The notes beneath the pieces were generated by a model. The model did not search any database. It was given only the letters and a program-made list of their open reading frames with translations, and had not been told where the DNA came from. A stretch of 64,000 nucleotides of DNA from Burkholderiales bacterium (GTDB lineage Bacteria; Pseudomonadota; Gammaproteobacteria; Burkholderiales; Eutrophovitaceae). Positions within the stretch are counted from its first letter, which is position 1. Each line of letters opens with the position of its first letter. Of the stretch, positions 1 to 10,250 are shown piece by piece. The stretch is taken from contig JAOEKQ010000005.1 in assembly GCA_028379895.1 (NCBI GenBank), positions 47,614-111,613 on the forward strand, read 5' to 3'. The translations under genes and the position numbers were made by a program.

Positions 1-505
1 TACTCATCTGCTCAAAATTACGCGCACATATCCCGATGATAAAGCCCAAAAGACTGAACGCGACTGACGTTAGGAATAAAAAAAGCAACATTACAAGCGG
101 ATATGCGACTGTAACCGGGACAAACAAGTAGGACACTGAAAGGATAATGAGCCCGATCACGATTGATTTAGTTGTTGCCGCGCCAACATATCCAATCACC
201 ATTTCCCATGGCGAAATAGGCGCGGAAAGTGGCTCATATATTGTGCCAAGATATTTTGGAAAATATATGCCGAAAGATGCATTAGCAACCGACTGAGTGA
301 TTACTGTCAACATAATCAATCCTGGAACTATAAACACCCCGTAAGGAACACTATCTATCATGGCCATTCGACTTCCTATAGCCGAACCAAAAACAACGAA
401 ATACAATATTGTTGAAATTACCGGCGAGGCAATGGACTGCAAAGGAGAACGAAAGGTCCTTGCCATTTCGAAGTGATATATCGCTTTCATCGCATATATA
501 TTCAT
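1..505 (-). CDS. ABC-2 type transporter permease, YadH-like (3' end outside window)
   Basis: This is the N-terminal part of an inner membrane permease of the ABC-2 exporter family; the gene runs off the left edge after about 168 codons. Its ATG overlaps the stop codon of the upstream ATPase gene in an ATGA arrangement, so the two are translationally coupled. The protein begins with a short cytoplasmic stretch ([18 protein letters not shown]) followed by hydrophobic segments, as in E. coli YadH. It should form the membrane channel partnered with the adjacent ATPase. The exported substrate is unknown; the YadGH family has no firmly established substrate. Confidence 0.85.
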   Translation of the reverse strand, partial: MNIYAMKAIYHFEMARTFRSPLQSIASPVISTILYFVVFGSAIGSRMAMIDSVPYGVFIVPGLIMLTVITQSVANASFGIYFPKYLGTIYEPLSAPISPWEMVIGYVGAATTKSIVIGLIILSVSYLFVPVTVAYPLVMLLFLFLTSVAFSLLGFIIGICARNFEQMS

Positions 506-1431
506 AACGCCTCCTCCGCTACTAAGCCGACAAATATATCCTCCAACGAACTTTGGTAAGTCTGAAGATCCACAATTGCTAATTTTTCCTCATTTAAAGC
601 TGCTAAAACAAAAGTGACGTCATTTGTTTGCATCGTCACGTCGTACTCATATATTAGCCTCATACCTTTATTCTCTATGCGAATACCGAAACCTTTTAAA
701 CTAGTTGGAAGCTCTGTTATGGGACGATCAATGTCGATTGATAGCTGTTTCGTACCAAGACGTTTCATCAAGTCCGCTTTTTCTTCCACTAAAAGAATTT
801 TTCCCCCATTAATCACAGCGATACGATCTGCAATTTCCTCTGCCTCTTCGATGTAGTGAGTGGTTAATACAATCGTTACACCCCTTTGCTTGAGCTCTTT
901 TATGACTTTCCAAGTTTCACGACGCATATCAACGTCCACGCCGGCTGTTGGCTCGTCCAGAAAAAGTATTTTTGGCTCGTGACTAAGCGCTTTCGCAATC
1001 AGTACTCTCCGTTTCATGCCCCCTGACAACTCTCTGATTTGAGTGTCACGCCTGTCCCATAAGGACAATTGTCTTAGAATATTTTCAACGTAAGCTGGAT
1101 TTGCTTTTTGACCAAAAAGTCCACGTGACAATGAAACTGTACCCCTTACAGTCTCAAACGGCTCCAGAGTAAGCTCTTGTGGTACCAACCCGATAATCGA
1201 GCGAGTATCACGGTAGTCTTTTACAACGTCGTAACCGTCTATAGACACGGTACCTTTACTAATCGTGGTGAGACCACAGATTATTGATATGAGCGTTGTT
1301 TTTCCTGCCCCATTCGGGCCTAATAGCGCTATTATTTCACCAGCACCAATTTGAACGGACACATTGTCAAGGGCGAGATATCCATCAGAGTACTGCTTAG
1401 TCAGATGCTTGATGTCGATGATGGGGTCCAT
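502..1431 (-). CDS. ABC transporter ATP-binding protein, YadG-like
   Basis: Cytoplasmic ATPase of an ABC-2 type exporter. Walker A (GPNGAGKT) is at residues 38-45, the signature LSGGMKRR near residue 135 and Walker B (ILFLDEPT) near residue 155. The length (309 aa) and the C-terminal extension of about 80 aa match E. coli YadG (308 aa), and the match extends through phrases such as LVPQE and [10 protein letters not shown]. It lies upstream of the YadH-like permease and overlaps it by 4 bp. NodI and DrrA-type drug exporters share the same architecture, so the substrate is uncertain. The family assignment is firm. Confidence 0.93.
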   Translation of the reverse strand: MDPIIDIKHLTKQYSDGYLALDNVSVQIGAGEIIALLGPNGAGKTTLISIICGLTTISKGTVSIDGYDVVKDYRDTRSIIGLVPQELTLEPFETVRGTVSLSRGLFGQKANPAYVENILRQLSLWDRRDTQIRELSGGMKRRVLIAKALSHEPKILFLDEPTAGVDVDMRRETWKVIKELKQRGVTIVLTTHYIEEAEEIADRIAVINGGKILLVEEKADLMKRLGTKQLSIDIDRPITELPTSLKGFGIRIENKGMRLIYEYDVTMQTNDVTFVLAALNEEKLAIVDLQTYQSSLEDIFVGLVAEEAL

Positions 1432-1726
1432 GATAACTCTCTGTTTTCACTTGTAATTTAATTTACATACTGGTAGGTCCTCCGACAGAGCATTAGCTTT
1501 ATCGTTCCAGCTAATTTTTTGAAATACGCGTCTGATCCGTTCGAACTTGTGCGCGTGATTCTGTGGGCAAAGTCGCAACAATGGCCTTATGAAGATGGAT
1601 GAATGCCCGCAGTCAGCTCCACAAACAAAATAAGCGCGGATTCGTTATCCTTTAGGGCCATAGGTAACTTAATAACTAAACACGATGCACACGATACTCC
1701 TAAAGTCGTTGTAACTAAAGCGAGTT
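1432..1726. other. Divergent intergenic region yadG-like / proV
   Basis: About 295 bases separate the leftward ABC exporter from rightward proV, so promoters for both must lie here. I see no convincing operator, hairpin or small gene. The one open frame in it (1603-1788) runs into proV in another frame and has an unnatural composition. Confidence 0.5.
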
Positions 1727-2962
1727 ATGACTCAAAACAAAAACGTACCAAACATTCCACAAAAAATCTCAGTAAAGAATTTATATAAGATTTTTGGTGA
1801 TGTAGACAAAAAAGTTATCAATCTTTTAGAAAGAGGTCTTGATAAGAACGATATTATTAAGGCAACAGGCAGTATTGTGGGCGTCTGTAACGCGAACTTC
1901 TCAATCAATAAGGGCGAGATTTTCGTTATTATGGGACTTTCTGGATCCGGGAAGTCTACGTTAGTTAGGCTACTAAATCGCTTAATTGAACCTACTCATG
2001 GCGAGATCTACTTTGATAACGTCGACATCACCGCCATGTCGAAACAAGAACTGATTCAATTTCGACGTGAGCAAATTAATATGGTGTTCCAATCTTTCGC
2101 GTTAATGCCACACATGAACGTTGTTGATAATGTAGCCTTCGGGCTGGAATTATCCGGTATTGCTAGTGGGGAAAGAAAAAGAAGGGCGTTGGAAGCATTG
2201 AATCAGGTGGGATTGGACACGTTTGCTCTGAACTACCCGGATGAACTCTCCGGAGGCATGCAACAGCGAGTCGGTCTCGCAAGAGCACTCGTTTGCAATC
2301 CATCCGTTATGTTGATGGATGAAGCTTTTTCAGCGCTTGACCCTTTGATTAGAGCAGAGATGCAAGATGAACTTCTTAAGCTCCAAGAGACAGATCGCCG
2401 CACAATCGTGTTTATTACCCACGATCTTGATGAAGCTATGAGGATTGGCGACCGAATTGCAATAATGGAAGGCGGACGGATCATTCAAACTGGTACTCCA
2501 AACGAGATTTTGCAAAATCCCGCGAATGAGTACGTAGCGTCTTTCTTTCGCGGCGTCGATACAACTGATGTCCTCAGGGCAAAAGATATGGTGACAAATT
2601 CGCGGATCACCTTCATTCAGGACGGACACCTTAAGTTAGAGACAACTCTAAACAGATTAAATCAAACGTCCAGTTCGTATGGCTATGTTCTCGATGAAGA
2701 AGGCAAACTGGGCGGCGTTGTTACAAAATCCAGTCTCATCTTAGCAATCGCGGAGAATCCAGAGCAAGGAATAGCAAAAGCGCTAAACCCAACAATTGAG
2801 ACAGTGCACGAAGAGACCTCAATTCGCGATTTAATAGGCACCGTATCCGCCGGAGCTTACGGCGTGCCAGTGATCAACCAATCAAAAAAATACGTGGGTT
2901 GCATCACAAAAACCAGTTTGTTAACTATTTTGAATCAAAGACTCAATAAAAAACATGGCTGA
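1727..2962 (+). CDS. proV: Glycine betaine/proline ABC transporter ATP-binding protein ProV
   Basis: Cytoplasmic ATPase of the osmoprotectant importer ProU. Walker A (GLSGSGKST) is at residues 70-78, followed by the signature [15 protein letters not shown] and Walker [13 protein letters not shown]. The roughly 130-residue C-terminal part is the regulatory CBS-domain region typical of ProV (411 aa here, 400 aa in E. coli). The N-terminal text around the FG-D and GLDKNDI residues matches the ProV-specific helix preceding the nucleotide-binding fold. It is the first gene of proVWX, overlapping proW by 8 bp. Uptake of glycine betaine under salt stress suits a marine or brackish organism. Confidence 0.97.
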   Translation: MTQNKNVPNIPQKISVKNLYKIFGDVDKKVINLLERGLDKNDIIKATGSIVGVCNANFSINKGEIFVIMGLSGSGKSTLVRLLNRLIEPTHGEIYFDNVDITAMSKQELIQFRREQINMVFQSFALMPHMNVVDNVAFGLELSGIASGERKRRALEALNQVGLDTFALNYPDELSGGMQQRVGLARALVCNPSVMLMDEAFSALDPLIRAEMQDELLKLQETDRRTIVFITHDLDEAMRIGDRIAIMEGGRIIQTGTPNEILQNPANEYVASFFRGVDTTDVLRAKDMVTNSRITFIQDGHLKLETTLNRLNQTSSSYGYVLDEEGKLGGVVTKSSLILAIAENPEQGIAKALNPTIETVHEETSIRDLIGTVSAGAYGVPVINQSKKYVGCITKTSLLTILNQRLNKKHG

Positions 2963-4076
2963 TCATACTAATAAAAATTCGAATCCAGTAACCGTCTCTG
3001 ACGCCGAGGACCCATGGGGTAATAAGATAGAGCAAAGTTTACAGGACAAGGACCGTAACGGAGCCGAGGCTTGGATCTCGCCTGAACCGCATGTGGGAAA
3101 CTCAAATCCTGAATGGCTTTCTTCAGACGCACCCGCTCAAAGTAGCTTCAATTTCCTTGACCCGTTTGCCACCGCATCGATCCCACTAAACAAGTGGACG
3201 GAAATCGGACTCGAATGGTTAATTATAAATTTTCGTCCTGCGTTTCAAGCTATTCGTGTTCCAATAGACCTGGCTCTTTCGACTGTCGAAGGAGGATTGC
3301 TCGGAACGTCTCCGATTCTCATCATTCTTCTAATAACCGTCCTCGCTTGGCAAGTTTCTAGCTTTAAACTCGCAGCAGGAACATTAGCATCGCTAATTCT
3401 TATCGGGTTAATCGGGGTCTGGTCTGAGGCAATGGTTACCTTAGCTCTGGTGCTTACAGCGGTGTGTTTTAGTCTAGTAATTGGCCTCCCTATTGGAATT
3501 TGGCTGGCGCGGTCCAACAAAGCTTCTGCCATACTTCGACCGATATTAGATGCAATGCAAACTACACCAGCTTTTGTATACCTTGTGCCAATCGTCATGT
3601 TGTTTGGTATCGGTAACGTACCGGGTGTAGTTGTAACAATTATCTTCGCACTCCCACCTTTGATCCGTCTAACGAACCTAGGAATTCGCCAGGTGCCGGT
3701 CGACCTAATTGAGGCCTCTCGCGCGTTAGGGGCCAGCTCAACCCAGTTACTTCTGAAGGTTCAGTTACCTTTAGCAATGCCCACAATCATGGCGGGAGTT
3801 AACCAAACGCTTATGTTATGCCTATCCATGGTTGTGATCGCATCAATGATTGCGGTCGGTGGGTTAGGCCAAATGGTGTTGAGAGGTATTGGCAGATTGG
3901 ATATGGGTTTAGCGACAGTTGGAGGCGTGGGTATTGTACTGCTCGCTGTTACCTTAGATCGAATTACCCAAGCGATGGGAGAAAAAAAACGCACTAAGAG
4001 CCAACGACATTGGTATCAGACCGGTCCAGTTGGTCTATTTCGGAGAGTAATAGTAAGTCAACGACAAAAGCTATAA
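2955..4076 (+). CDS. proW: Glycine betaine/proline ABC transporter permease ProW
   Basis: Inner membrane permease of ProU, 373 aa. The first ~95 residues are hydrophilic and precede the membrane segments, as in E. coli ProW (354 aa). The binding-protein-dependent permease EAA loop is visible as [20 protein letters not shown], followed by the family phrase [20 protein letters not shown]. The start overlaps the end of proV by 8 bp, implying coupled translation. The last ~30 residues after the final membrane segment are basic. Together with ProV and ProX it imports glycine betaine. Confidence 0.97.
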   Translation: MADHTNKNSNPVTVSDAEDPWGNKIEQSLQDKDRNGAEAWISPEPHVGNSNPEWLSSDAPAQSSFNFLDPFATASIPLNKWTEIGLEWLIINFRPAFQAIRVPIDLALSTVEGGLLGTSPILIILLITVLAWQVSSFKLAAGTLASLILIGLIGVWSEAMVTLALVLTAVCFSLVIGLPIGIWLARSNKASAILRPILDAMQTTPAFVYLVPIVMLFGIGNVPGVVVTIIFALPPLIRLTNLGIRQVPVDLIEASRALGASSTQLLLKVQLPLAMPTIMAGVNQTLMLCLSMVVIASMIAVGGLGQMVLRGIGRLDMGLATVGGVGIVLLAVTLDRITQAMGEKKRTKSQRHWYQTGPVGLFRRVIVSQRQKL

Positions 4077-4122
4077 AGTTAGGTAGTGTATTTACTAACC
4101 ACGATCTATTAAAAAAACGAAT

Positions 4123-5136
4123 ATGAGACGAAGAAAAATAGTCCGGTACATCTCTGCACTTTTTGCAGCCATACTTTGCATAACAAACTTTACGAAATTC
4201 GTTGAAGCTGATGAGCTGATGCCAGGTTTAGGGATAACTATTCAACCGGGGCAGGAGAATATTGATGGTGAAAACTTTCAAACTCTCATCGTGATAAAAG
4301 CATTGAAAGAATTAGGATATGAAGTCAAAACCGTACAGCACACTCGCTATCCAGTGCTGCATATTGCTGTTGCAAACGGGGACATTACGTTCATCGCCGA
4401 TCATTGGAACCCCCTTCATGAATCTTTTTTCATCGAAGCAGGTGGACACGAAAAATTAAGCCGTTTAGGTCGATACATAGCAGGATGTGCCCAAGGATAC
4501 TTAATTGACAAAAAAACTGCAGACAAATTTAACATCACCAATATAGCCCAACTTGCCGATCCGAAAATAGCAAAACTATTTGACGCTGACAAAGATGGTA
4601 AAGCTGATTTAGCTGGCTGCGTGCCCGGCTGGGGCTGCGAGCGCGTTATTGAACACCAGATGGACGCATTCAACCTGAGAATGACTGTCTCCCATAATCA
4701 AGGTGAATATTCAGCGATCATTGCTGATAGCATCACCAGATACAACGAAGGTAAATCCATTTTTTACTATACTTGGACTCCTTATTGGGTATCAGGCGTT
4801 TTAGTGCCAGGGAGGGATGTAACGTGGCTAGAAGTACCATACTCTGCCCACCCAAACAATGTAGATACAGAGCTCAAGAATGGTAAAAATTACGGCTTCG
4901 AAGCAAACACGCAGATGATTGTTGCCAACAAAGAGTTCGTTATACAGAACCCAGCAGCAGCTAAGTTGTTCGAAATCATAAGCGTATCTGTAAATGATGT
5001 GTCAGCACAAAATCTGATTATGAAGGAGAAAAACCAAGGCGGCTGGGTGGCAGCTGAACGCCATGCTGATTCATGGATCAAGGCGAATCGTGATCAATTT
5101 GATAGTTGGTTGAAAGCAGCCCGAGAAGCTCGTTAA
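4123..5136 (+). CDS. proX: Glycine betaine-binding periplasmic protein ProX
   Basis: Periplasmic substrate-binding protein of ProU, 337 aa (330 in E. coli). It starts with a basic Sec signal (MRRRKIVRYISALFAAILC) and the mature part opens with the family phrase GLGITIQPGQ. Long stretches match E. coli ProX: AQGYLIDKKTADKFNITN, KIAKLFDADKDGKADLAGC, WGCERVI and FYYTWTPYWVSG. The tryptophans in these segments form the aromatic cage that binds the trimethylammonium head group in the family. It lies 46 bp after proW in the same orientation and closes the operon. Confidence 0.97.
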   Translation: MRRRKIVRYISALFAAILCITNFTKFVEADELMPGLGITIQPGQENIDGENFQTLIVIKALKELGYEVKTVQHTRYPVLHIAVANGDITFIADHWNPLHESFFIEAGGHEKLSRLGRYIAGCAQGYLIDKKTADKFNITNIAQLADPKIAKLFDADKDGKADLAGCVPGWGCERVIEHQMDAFNLRMTVSHNQGEYSAIIADSITRYNEGKSIFYYTWTPYWVSGVLVPGRDVTWLEVPYSAHPNNVDTELKNGKNYGFEANTQMIVANKEFVIQNPAAAKLFEIISVSVNDVSAQNLIMKEKNQGGWVAAERHADSWIKANRDQFDSWLKAAREAR

Positions 5137-5225
5137 TCAAAAAAGGTTAAAAGAACTTTCGCTACGGGTCCCTATCACATAAGTCCAACGACCCTAACAG
5201 TGACTACACATAAATATTAAGTAAG

Positions 5226-5435
5226 ATGAAAAAAAATCTATCCGAGGGTGAAAAGAGTGAGATTATTGAAATGGCTCTCTCGGATCACGCTAGTTTCGAA
5301 AGTATCAAGCGACTATACGGACTGAGTGAGCCTGAAGTTAAAACACTTATGCGTACAAACCTGAAAAGCGGATCTTATAAAGCATGGAGAAAGCGTGTTC
5401 GGACGTTCTCAGATAGAAGGGCATACTACAAATAA
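5226..5435 (+). CDS. DUF2805 / TIGR03643 family small protein
   Basis: A 69-residue protein with the conserved pattern of the DUF2805 (TIGR03643) family: an E(I)IEMAL-DHASFE start, a GLSEPEVKTLMR helix resembling a helix-turn-helix, and the C-terminal SGSYKAWRKRVRTF. The family is found in many marine bacteria and has no established function; nucleic acid binding is only an inference from the basic C-terminus and helix pattern. It follows proX by 89 bp and may be a separate transcription unit. The ribosome binding site is weak. Confidence 0.85.
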   Translation: MKKNLSEGEKSEIIEMALSDHASFESIKRLYGLSEPEVKTLMRTNLKSGSYKAWRKRVRTFSDRRAYYK

Positions 5436-5795
5436 CGTTTGTCCCTAAAGTAATGAAATCAAGCAATAGGGAAATACTGCGGCTAAGGCCTGCCAGGTTG
5501 TATCTTGCTCAAGGAGGGTGAGTACACCGAACCCTGCCCAACCCTCTTCCAATAAAGTTTCAGTTTTAAAATAAATATATCGGCATAATGCTGATAACGA
5601 AAAGATATAAGAAATTATTCTGGTGCGTTTTTTGTAAAATCTGAAACAAATATCCTAGTTCTCATTCACCACAATGTATGAATGCCGGTTTGTTTAGGTC
5701 TTTTCGTTATAAGCATAGATAAAAAAAATAGTAGTCCACCAAGTGTTGATCCTTCAAACTTTGCGTCTATTTAGTTTTTTTGGAGACCATAAGTA
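5436..5795 (+). other. 360-bp leader region upstream of metY
   Basis: There is no credible gene. Around 5513-5552 a GGAGGGT segment can pair with ACCCTCT about 20 bases later, with GC-rich bases between them, unlike the AT-rich surroundings. This may be a structured 5' leader or small RNA. I looked for SAM-II and SAM-V riboswitch signatures, since these often precede metY, and did not find a convincing match. A strong purine-rich ribosome binding site (TTTGGAGACC) precedes the metY ATG. Confidence 0.4.
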
Positions 5796-7067
5796 ATGAA
5801 GATTGAGACGTTAGCTGTTCATGCAGGTTACAAACCTGACCCTATAACTAGAGCGGTTGTTCCACCGATTTATCAAACAGTAGCGTACGCTTTTGATGAT
5901 GCTCAACATGGCGCGGATCTATTCGACTTGAAGGTAGAGGGTAACATTTACACTCGAATAATGAATCCGACTCAATCGATTCTAGAAGAGAGAGTCGCTG
6001 CACTCGAAGGCGGTATCGCCGCACTCGCGGTTGCCTCTGGACAATCCGCAATAACATACGCGATCCAAACTATAGCAGAGACAGGCGATAACATCGTGTC
6101 CTCAAGCGCATTGTATGGGGGTACATATAACCTGTTCGCGCACACTTTCCCACAATTTGGTATCGAAACCAGATTTGCAGATTATCGTGATGCGTCCAGT
6201 TTCGAGTCGCTCATAGATGACAATACCAAGGCAATTTTCGTTGAATCTCTTGGCAACCCACAGGGCAACATCACCGACATTGAAGCAATTGCCACGATTG
6301 CGCACAAACATGGAGTGCCTTTGATTGTAGACAATACCGTACCAAGCCCTTACCTTTGTCGCCCGATTGAACATGGCGCAGATATCGTCATACAATCTTT
6401 AACGAAATATCTGGGCGGCCATGGAACTAGTTTAGGAGGTGCCATTATAGATTCCGGTAAATTCCCATGGGCGGAACACAAAAAACGGTTCAAGCGATTA
6501 AATGAACCTGACGTAAGCTATCACGGTGTGGTGTACACAGAGGCTTTAGGCGAAGCAGCATACATCGGTCGAGCACGCGTTGTACCTCTTAGAAACACCG
6601 GAGCAGCAATTTCTCCTTTCAATTCTTTCTTGATTTTACAAGGCATTGAAACGCTTGCATTACGTATGGATCGTATCTGTGAAAACACCCTGGCTGTTGC
6701 CAAGCATCTACAACAAAATGATAAGGTGGAATGGGTAAATTACGCAGGCTTAACCGACCATCCAGATCACGCGTTGGTGCAAAAATACATGAACGGAAAG
6801 GCATCTGGACTCCTTACTTTTGGCTTGAAGGGTGGTCGCGAGGCCGGCGCTAAGTTTCTTGATGCACTGGATTTATTCACGCGTCTAGTCAATATCGGTG
6901 ATGTGCGATCTTTAGCAACTCATCCAGCCTCTACGACACACCGACAGCTAACACCCGAAGAACTAATCAAATCTGGAGTGACAGAAGAGACCGTGCGCTT
7001 GTGTGTTGGGATTGAACATATCGACGACTTAAAAGATGACTTAAACCAAGCGCTAAATGCAGCGTAG
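5796..7067 (+). CDS. metY: O-acetylhomoserine sulfhydrylase (aminocarboxypropyltransferase) MetY
   Basis: PLP enzyme converting O-acetylhomoserine and sulfide to homocysteine, the direct sulfhydrylation route to methionine. The 423-aa length is that of MetY rather than of the ~390-aa cystathionine synthases. The family N-terminus (TLAVHAGYKPD) is present, with the YTRIMNPTQ segment and the PLP lysine K204 in QSLTKYLGGHGTSLGG; the C-terminus has the SLATHPASTTH motif. The gene is monocistronic, with its own long leader and a strong terminator downstream. Confidence 0.95.
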   Translation: MKIETLAVHAGYKPDPITRAVVPPIYQTVAYAFDDAQHGADLFDLKVEGNIYTRIMNPTQSILEERVAALEGGIAALAVASGQSAITYAIQTIAETGDNIVSSSALYGGTYNLFAHTFPQFGIETRFADYRDASSFESLIDDNTKAIFVESLGNPQGNITDIEAIATIAHKHGVPLIVDNTVPSPYLCRPIEHGADIVIQSLTKYLGGHGTSLGGAIIDSGKFPWAEHKKRFKRLNEPDVSYHGVVYTEALGEAAYIGRARVVPLRNTGAAISPFNSFLILQGIETLALRMDRICENTLAVAKHLQQNDKVEWVNYAGLTDHPDHALVQKYMNGKASGLLTFGLKGGREAGAKFLDALDLFTRLVNIGDVRSLATHPASTTHRQLTPEELIKSGVTEETVRLCVGIEHIDDLKDDLNQALNAA

Positions 7068-7128
7068 CGGGACTAAAGTAGCTTAATAAAAATGTGCTGA
7101 ATGATTTAAGGTTCGGCAAGTTAGAAAT

Positions 7129-7159
7129 GTAGGGGTACCTTTGCCCCTACGTTTTTTTT
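7129..7159 (+). terminator. Rho-independent terminator after metY
   Basis: A 7-bp perfect stem (GTAGGGG / CCCCTAC, 7129-7135 and 7144-7150) with an 8-base loop is followed by a run of eight T. It lies 62 bp past the metY stop. Confidence 0.9.
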
Positions 7160-7197
7160 GGTAAAAATTAAATCGCTTTAAATGATTCTCTATATCG

Positions 7198-7929
7198 CTA
7201 GAGCACCCTCTTTAACGCCTTAAAAAAGAGTTCAGATTGCAAGCGCTCGCCTAACATCTGGTCGCTGACATTTTGCGCTAACTTTTCATTAACACCGATT
7301 AAATTTCTGCCCGTTGATCGCGCTAAAACTTCTAACTCACACGCCCTTTCAAGATAATATAAATCATCATAGGCATAGTCCATACGATCTGAGCAAACCA
7401 CTACGCCATGATTTCCTAGGAATACAATATCTGCATTCTGCATAGAACGGGCAATCCGCTCCCCCTCTGATATATCAAGCGCTAGCCCGTTGTATTGGCT
7501 ATCAATCGCAACCCGGCTATGAAATCGCATTGCGGTTTGCGACAAAGTCGTGTTCAAGGACCGCTCTTCAGTTAACGATAACGCTGTTGCATGAGGCATA
7601 TGGGTATGAAGCACACATGTCTTTTTGCAAACACGATGAATAGCCGAATGAATGAACATGGCGGTAGATTCGACCGGATGGATACCGGCTAAGACGTCAC
7701 CCCGTACGTTGATCATCACAATATCGTCAGGAGAAATTTCCTCCCAAAGAAGTCCTCTTGGATTCAACAAAAATCTGTCCGAGTGATCAGGAAGCTCCAA
7801 ACTAAAATGATTACAAACACCCTCGGCTAGTCCATGTTGTGCTGCTGCCCTTAGAGCCAAAGCCAAATCTTCTCTTAACTGAGTGACTTCAGGTGACTGA
7901 TATGCTTCGTTATGGTCCTGCATGCCCAT
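7198..7929 (-). CDS. Class II aldolase/adducin family protein
   Basis: Cytoplasmic metal-dependent enzyme of the class II aldolase/adducin fold (243 aa from the chosen start). The zinc-binding HxH is in VLHTHMPHATAL and the third histidine in LGNHGVVV; GVCNHFS and LLNPRGLLWEEI are the substrate phosphate and N-terminal motifs. The family covers fuculose-phosphate aldolase, ribulose-phosphate epimerase and decarboxylases, so the substrate is open. I place the start at 7929 because GGGGAGG sits four bases upstream; a longer frame reaching 7992 lacks such a site. It converges on the metY terminator. Another member of the family lies at 12097-12912. Confidence 0.88.
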   Translation of the reverse strand: MGMQDHNEAYQSPEVTQLREDLALALRAAAQHGLAEGVCNHFSLELPDHSDRFLLNPRGLLWEEISPDDIVMINVRGDVLAGIHPVESTAMFIHSAIHRVCKKTCVLHTHMPHATALSLTEERSLNTTLSQTAMRFHSRVAIDSQYNGLALDISEGERIARSMQNADIVFLGNHGVVVCSDRMDYAYDDLYYLERACELEVLARSTGRNLIGVNEKLAQNVSDQMLGERLQSELFFKALKRVL

Positions 7930-8133
7930 TGAACCTCCCCTTTTCCAATACCTAACCTCATCCCGCTTCAATGTCCCGGGAAACAATACCATGTTGGCTA
8001 ATCAATATAAAAATAACTACGGAACGTAAGAACTGAAAACTAATCAATTAGCTGTGAAACTCAATATAATGAAATTTTAGTGCGTTCATACGTCAGTGAT
8101 TTCAACCGATGACAACGAAAATAGATATTTATA

Positions 8134-9993
8134 ATGGGAAAAATTCAAACATCCAGTGACGATCAATCACGAATCAGTAACGAAAAAAGTCCAGAAACAG
8201 ATTTAGATCTAATTCTTACAAGGCGCGGTTTTCTCAAAAGCACTGCGAGTCTTGGAGCATCTGCTTTCGTTAGTGCAACCAGTTTGAATATAAATTCTGC
8301 ACTGGCTGAGGATCAACGAAGACCAATATTTAAACCAGTATCCGCAAGCACTGCTGACCGGGTCCTAATACCCGAAGGGTACGAATATAGCATCTTGGCT
8401 CGCTGGGGTGATCCAATTTACTCTAATACACCTGAATTCGACTCCGAATCAAGGGGCTCCGCTTCTAGTCAAGCCACGTCCGTGGGTGACAATAACGATG
8501 GAATGGATACATTTTCTGTCGGCAGCAGAACCATTCTCGTTTTTAATAACGAGTTTACTAACTTAGATATTTTATTTGGTAACCGGACTAACCAGTTACC
8601 CGAAACAGATGACGACGTGGATAAGGGGAAATTTGCCCACGGTTTAACAATTGTTGAAATAAAAGAAACTACCCGAGGTTGGGAAATCGTAAAAGATAGT
8701 CAGTTTAACAAACGAATTACTCCAAACACAGAAATCTCTGTAGTTGGGCCAGCGGCTGGAAGCGAGCTGCTCAAAACAAAAAATGATCCATTAGGAATGA
8801 AAATTTTGGGGACATTCAATAATTGTGGAAATGGGAAAACACCGTGGGGTACATACCTAGCGTGCGAAGAAAATATCAATGGATATTTTTCGTCTAGCTT
8901 GGGGGAGAAGTTTACTCAAAACTTTTACGAACAAAGATATGGCATTGCTAAGAACGGGAAAGACTGGGGATACAATTGGGCTCAGACCGACGCTCGTTTT
9001 GACGTGTCTACGGAGCCGAACGAACCGAACAGGCATGGTTGGATCGTTGAAATTGATCCGATGGGGCAAAAAGAACCTAAAAAATTAACAGCTCTGGGTC
9101 GGTTCAAGCATGAGAACGCAGAGTTAGTGACTACCCCCTCTGGACAAGTTGTTGTGTACATGGGAGATGACGAGCGGGGTGAGTTTCTGTACAAATTCGT
9201 AAGTCATAACAGATACCGGACTCAAGGAACCAATACGAACCTTCTGCATGAGGGTCAACTTTACGCAGCAAAGTTTTATGACGACGGATCAGGAGAGTGG
9301 ATTTCGTTATCGAACGCTAATATGTCGAGGGATGAAACGCTAGTTTATGCAAGAATTGCAGCATCGCAAGTTGGGGCGACAACAATGGACCGGCCTGAGT
9401 GGGTCGCTGTAAACCCCAATAAACCAGAGGCCTACGTTTCACTTACTAACAACAAATACCGTGGAGAAAAGTCATCTCAGCCAATCAACATGGCTAACCC
9501 TCGAAAACATAATAAATATGGTCATATTCTACGATGGACACCGGAAAACGGAGACCACGCCGCAAAACACTTTAACTGGGATATTTTTGTGCTTGCAGGT
9601 AATCCATATGAACATTCAGATCTGGATGGTGGATCTTGGAATATAAACGTAAACAACATGTTTAACAGTCCGGATGGACTGAGATTTGATTCTGAAGGCA
9701 ACCTATGGATTCAAACGGACGGTGACTACTCAAACGAAGATGAATTCGTTGGCATGGGAAATAATCAAATGCTTATGGGAGATCCCAAGACTGCAAATAT
9801 CTATCGTTTTCTTGTCGGACCAAAAGAGTGTGAGATCTCCGGTCTCACTTGGAGCCCAGATAAAAAAACGATGTTTGTTGGTATTCAACACCCCGGACAA
9901 AAAGGTGGGAGTAACTGGCCCGACGGAGGAAATAACATACCGCGATCTGCGATTATTGCGATTAAACGGAAAGACGGTAGAGCTATCGGCTAG
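8134..9993 (+). CDS. PhoX-family alkaline phosphatase (DUF839), Tat-exported
   Basis: A 619-aa protein with a twin-arginine signal (TRRGFLKSTASLGASAF, residues 28-44), so it is exported folded to the periplasm. The body has the PhoX/DUF839 pattern: RVLIPEGYEYSILARWGD, FNNCGNGKTPWGTYLACEEN, GRFKHENAEL and the late DGLRFDSEGNLWIQTDGD segment. PhoX enzymes are calcium- and iron-dependent phosphomonoesterases important for phosphorus acquisition in seawater. Several DUF839 proteins are uncharacterised, so the activity is likely rather than proven. I see no clear Pho box upstream. It is transcribed divergently from the aldolase gene. Confidence 0.87.
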   Translation: MGKIQTSSDDQSRISNEKSPETDLDLILTRRGFLKSTASLGASAFVSATSLNINSALAEDQRRPIFKPVSASTADRVLIPEGYEYSILARWGDPIYSNTPEFDSESRGSASSQATSVGDNNDGMDTFSVGSRTILVFNNEFTNLDILFGNRTNQLPETDDDVDKGKFAHGLTIVEIKETTRGWEIVKDSQFNKRITPNTEISVVGPAAGSELLKTKNDPLGMKILGTFNNCGNGKTPWGTYLACEENINGYFSSSLGEKFTQNFYEQRYGIAKNGKDWGYNWAQTDARFDVSTEPNEPNRHGWIVEIDPMGQKEPKKLTALGRFKHENAELVTTPSGQVVVYMGDDERGEFLYKFVSHNRYRTQGTNTNLLHEGQLYAAKFYDDGSGEWISLSNANMSRDETLVYARIAASQVGATTMDRPEWVAVNPNKPEAYVSLTNNKYRGEKSSQPINMANPRKHNKYGHILRWTPENGDHAAKHFNWDIFVLAGNPYEHSDLDGGSWNINVNNMFNSPDGLRFDSEGNLWIQTDGDYSNEDEFVGMGNNQMLMGDPKTANIYRFLVGPKECEISGLTWSPDKKTMFVGIQHPGQKGGSNWPDGGNNIPRSAIIAIKRKDGRAIG

Positions 9994-10092
9994 TATTTTG
10001 ATGTCAATTTACCAGAGCTCCTTGTTCATAAAATAACCCGAAAACTACATCGCTTAATAGAGCCAGGGGCGTAGCCAAAACGTAATAGAAAT

Positions 10093-10111
10093 AAGAATGA
10101 TTATCGTTATA
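10093..10111 (+). promoter_or_regulatory. Fur-like box upstream of the bacterioferritin genes
   Basis: AAGAATGATTATCGTTATA matches the inverse of the 19-bp Fur consensus (GATAATGATAATCATTATC) at 15 of 19 positions, including ten consecutive ones. It lies about 140 bp upstream of the first bacterioferritin ATG with no gene between. Iron-dependent control of iron storage genes makes sense in this context. Confidence 0.6.
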
Positions 10112-10250
10112 ACACGTCTCAAAACGACGTGGCATAATGCGCTCCATTAGAGCAAAGATGGTTAAATTATCGATCTTTTTTTAGCGAAACATAAAGCTTA
10201 TTTATTTAACGAACGAATCATTCAATCAATTTTAAAACAAGGAATTTCCT

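Noticed and set aside
1603..1788. Open frame of 61 codons before proV
   Set aside because: It overlaps the start of proV in another frame, lacks a ribosome site and its sequence looks unnatural.
5436..5795. SAM-II or SAM-V riboswitch before metY
   Set aside because: The conserved pseudoknot and purine-rich elements of these classes were not found by eye; left as an unknown leader.
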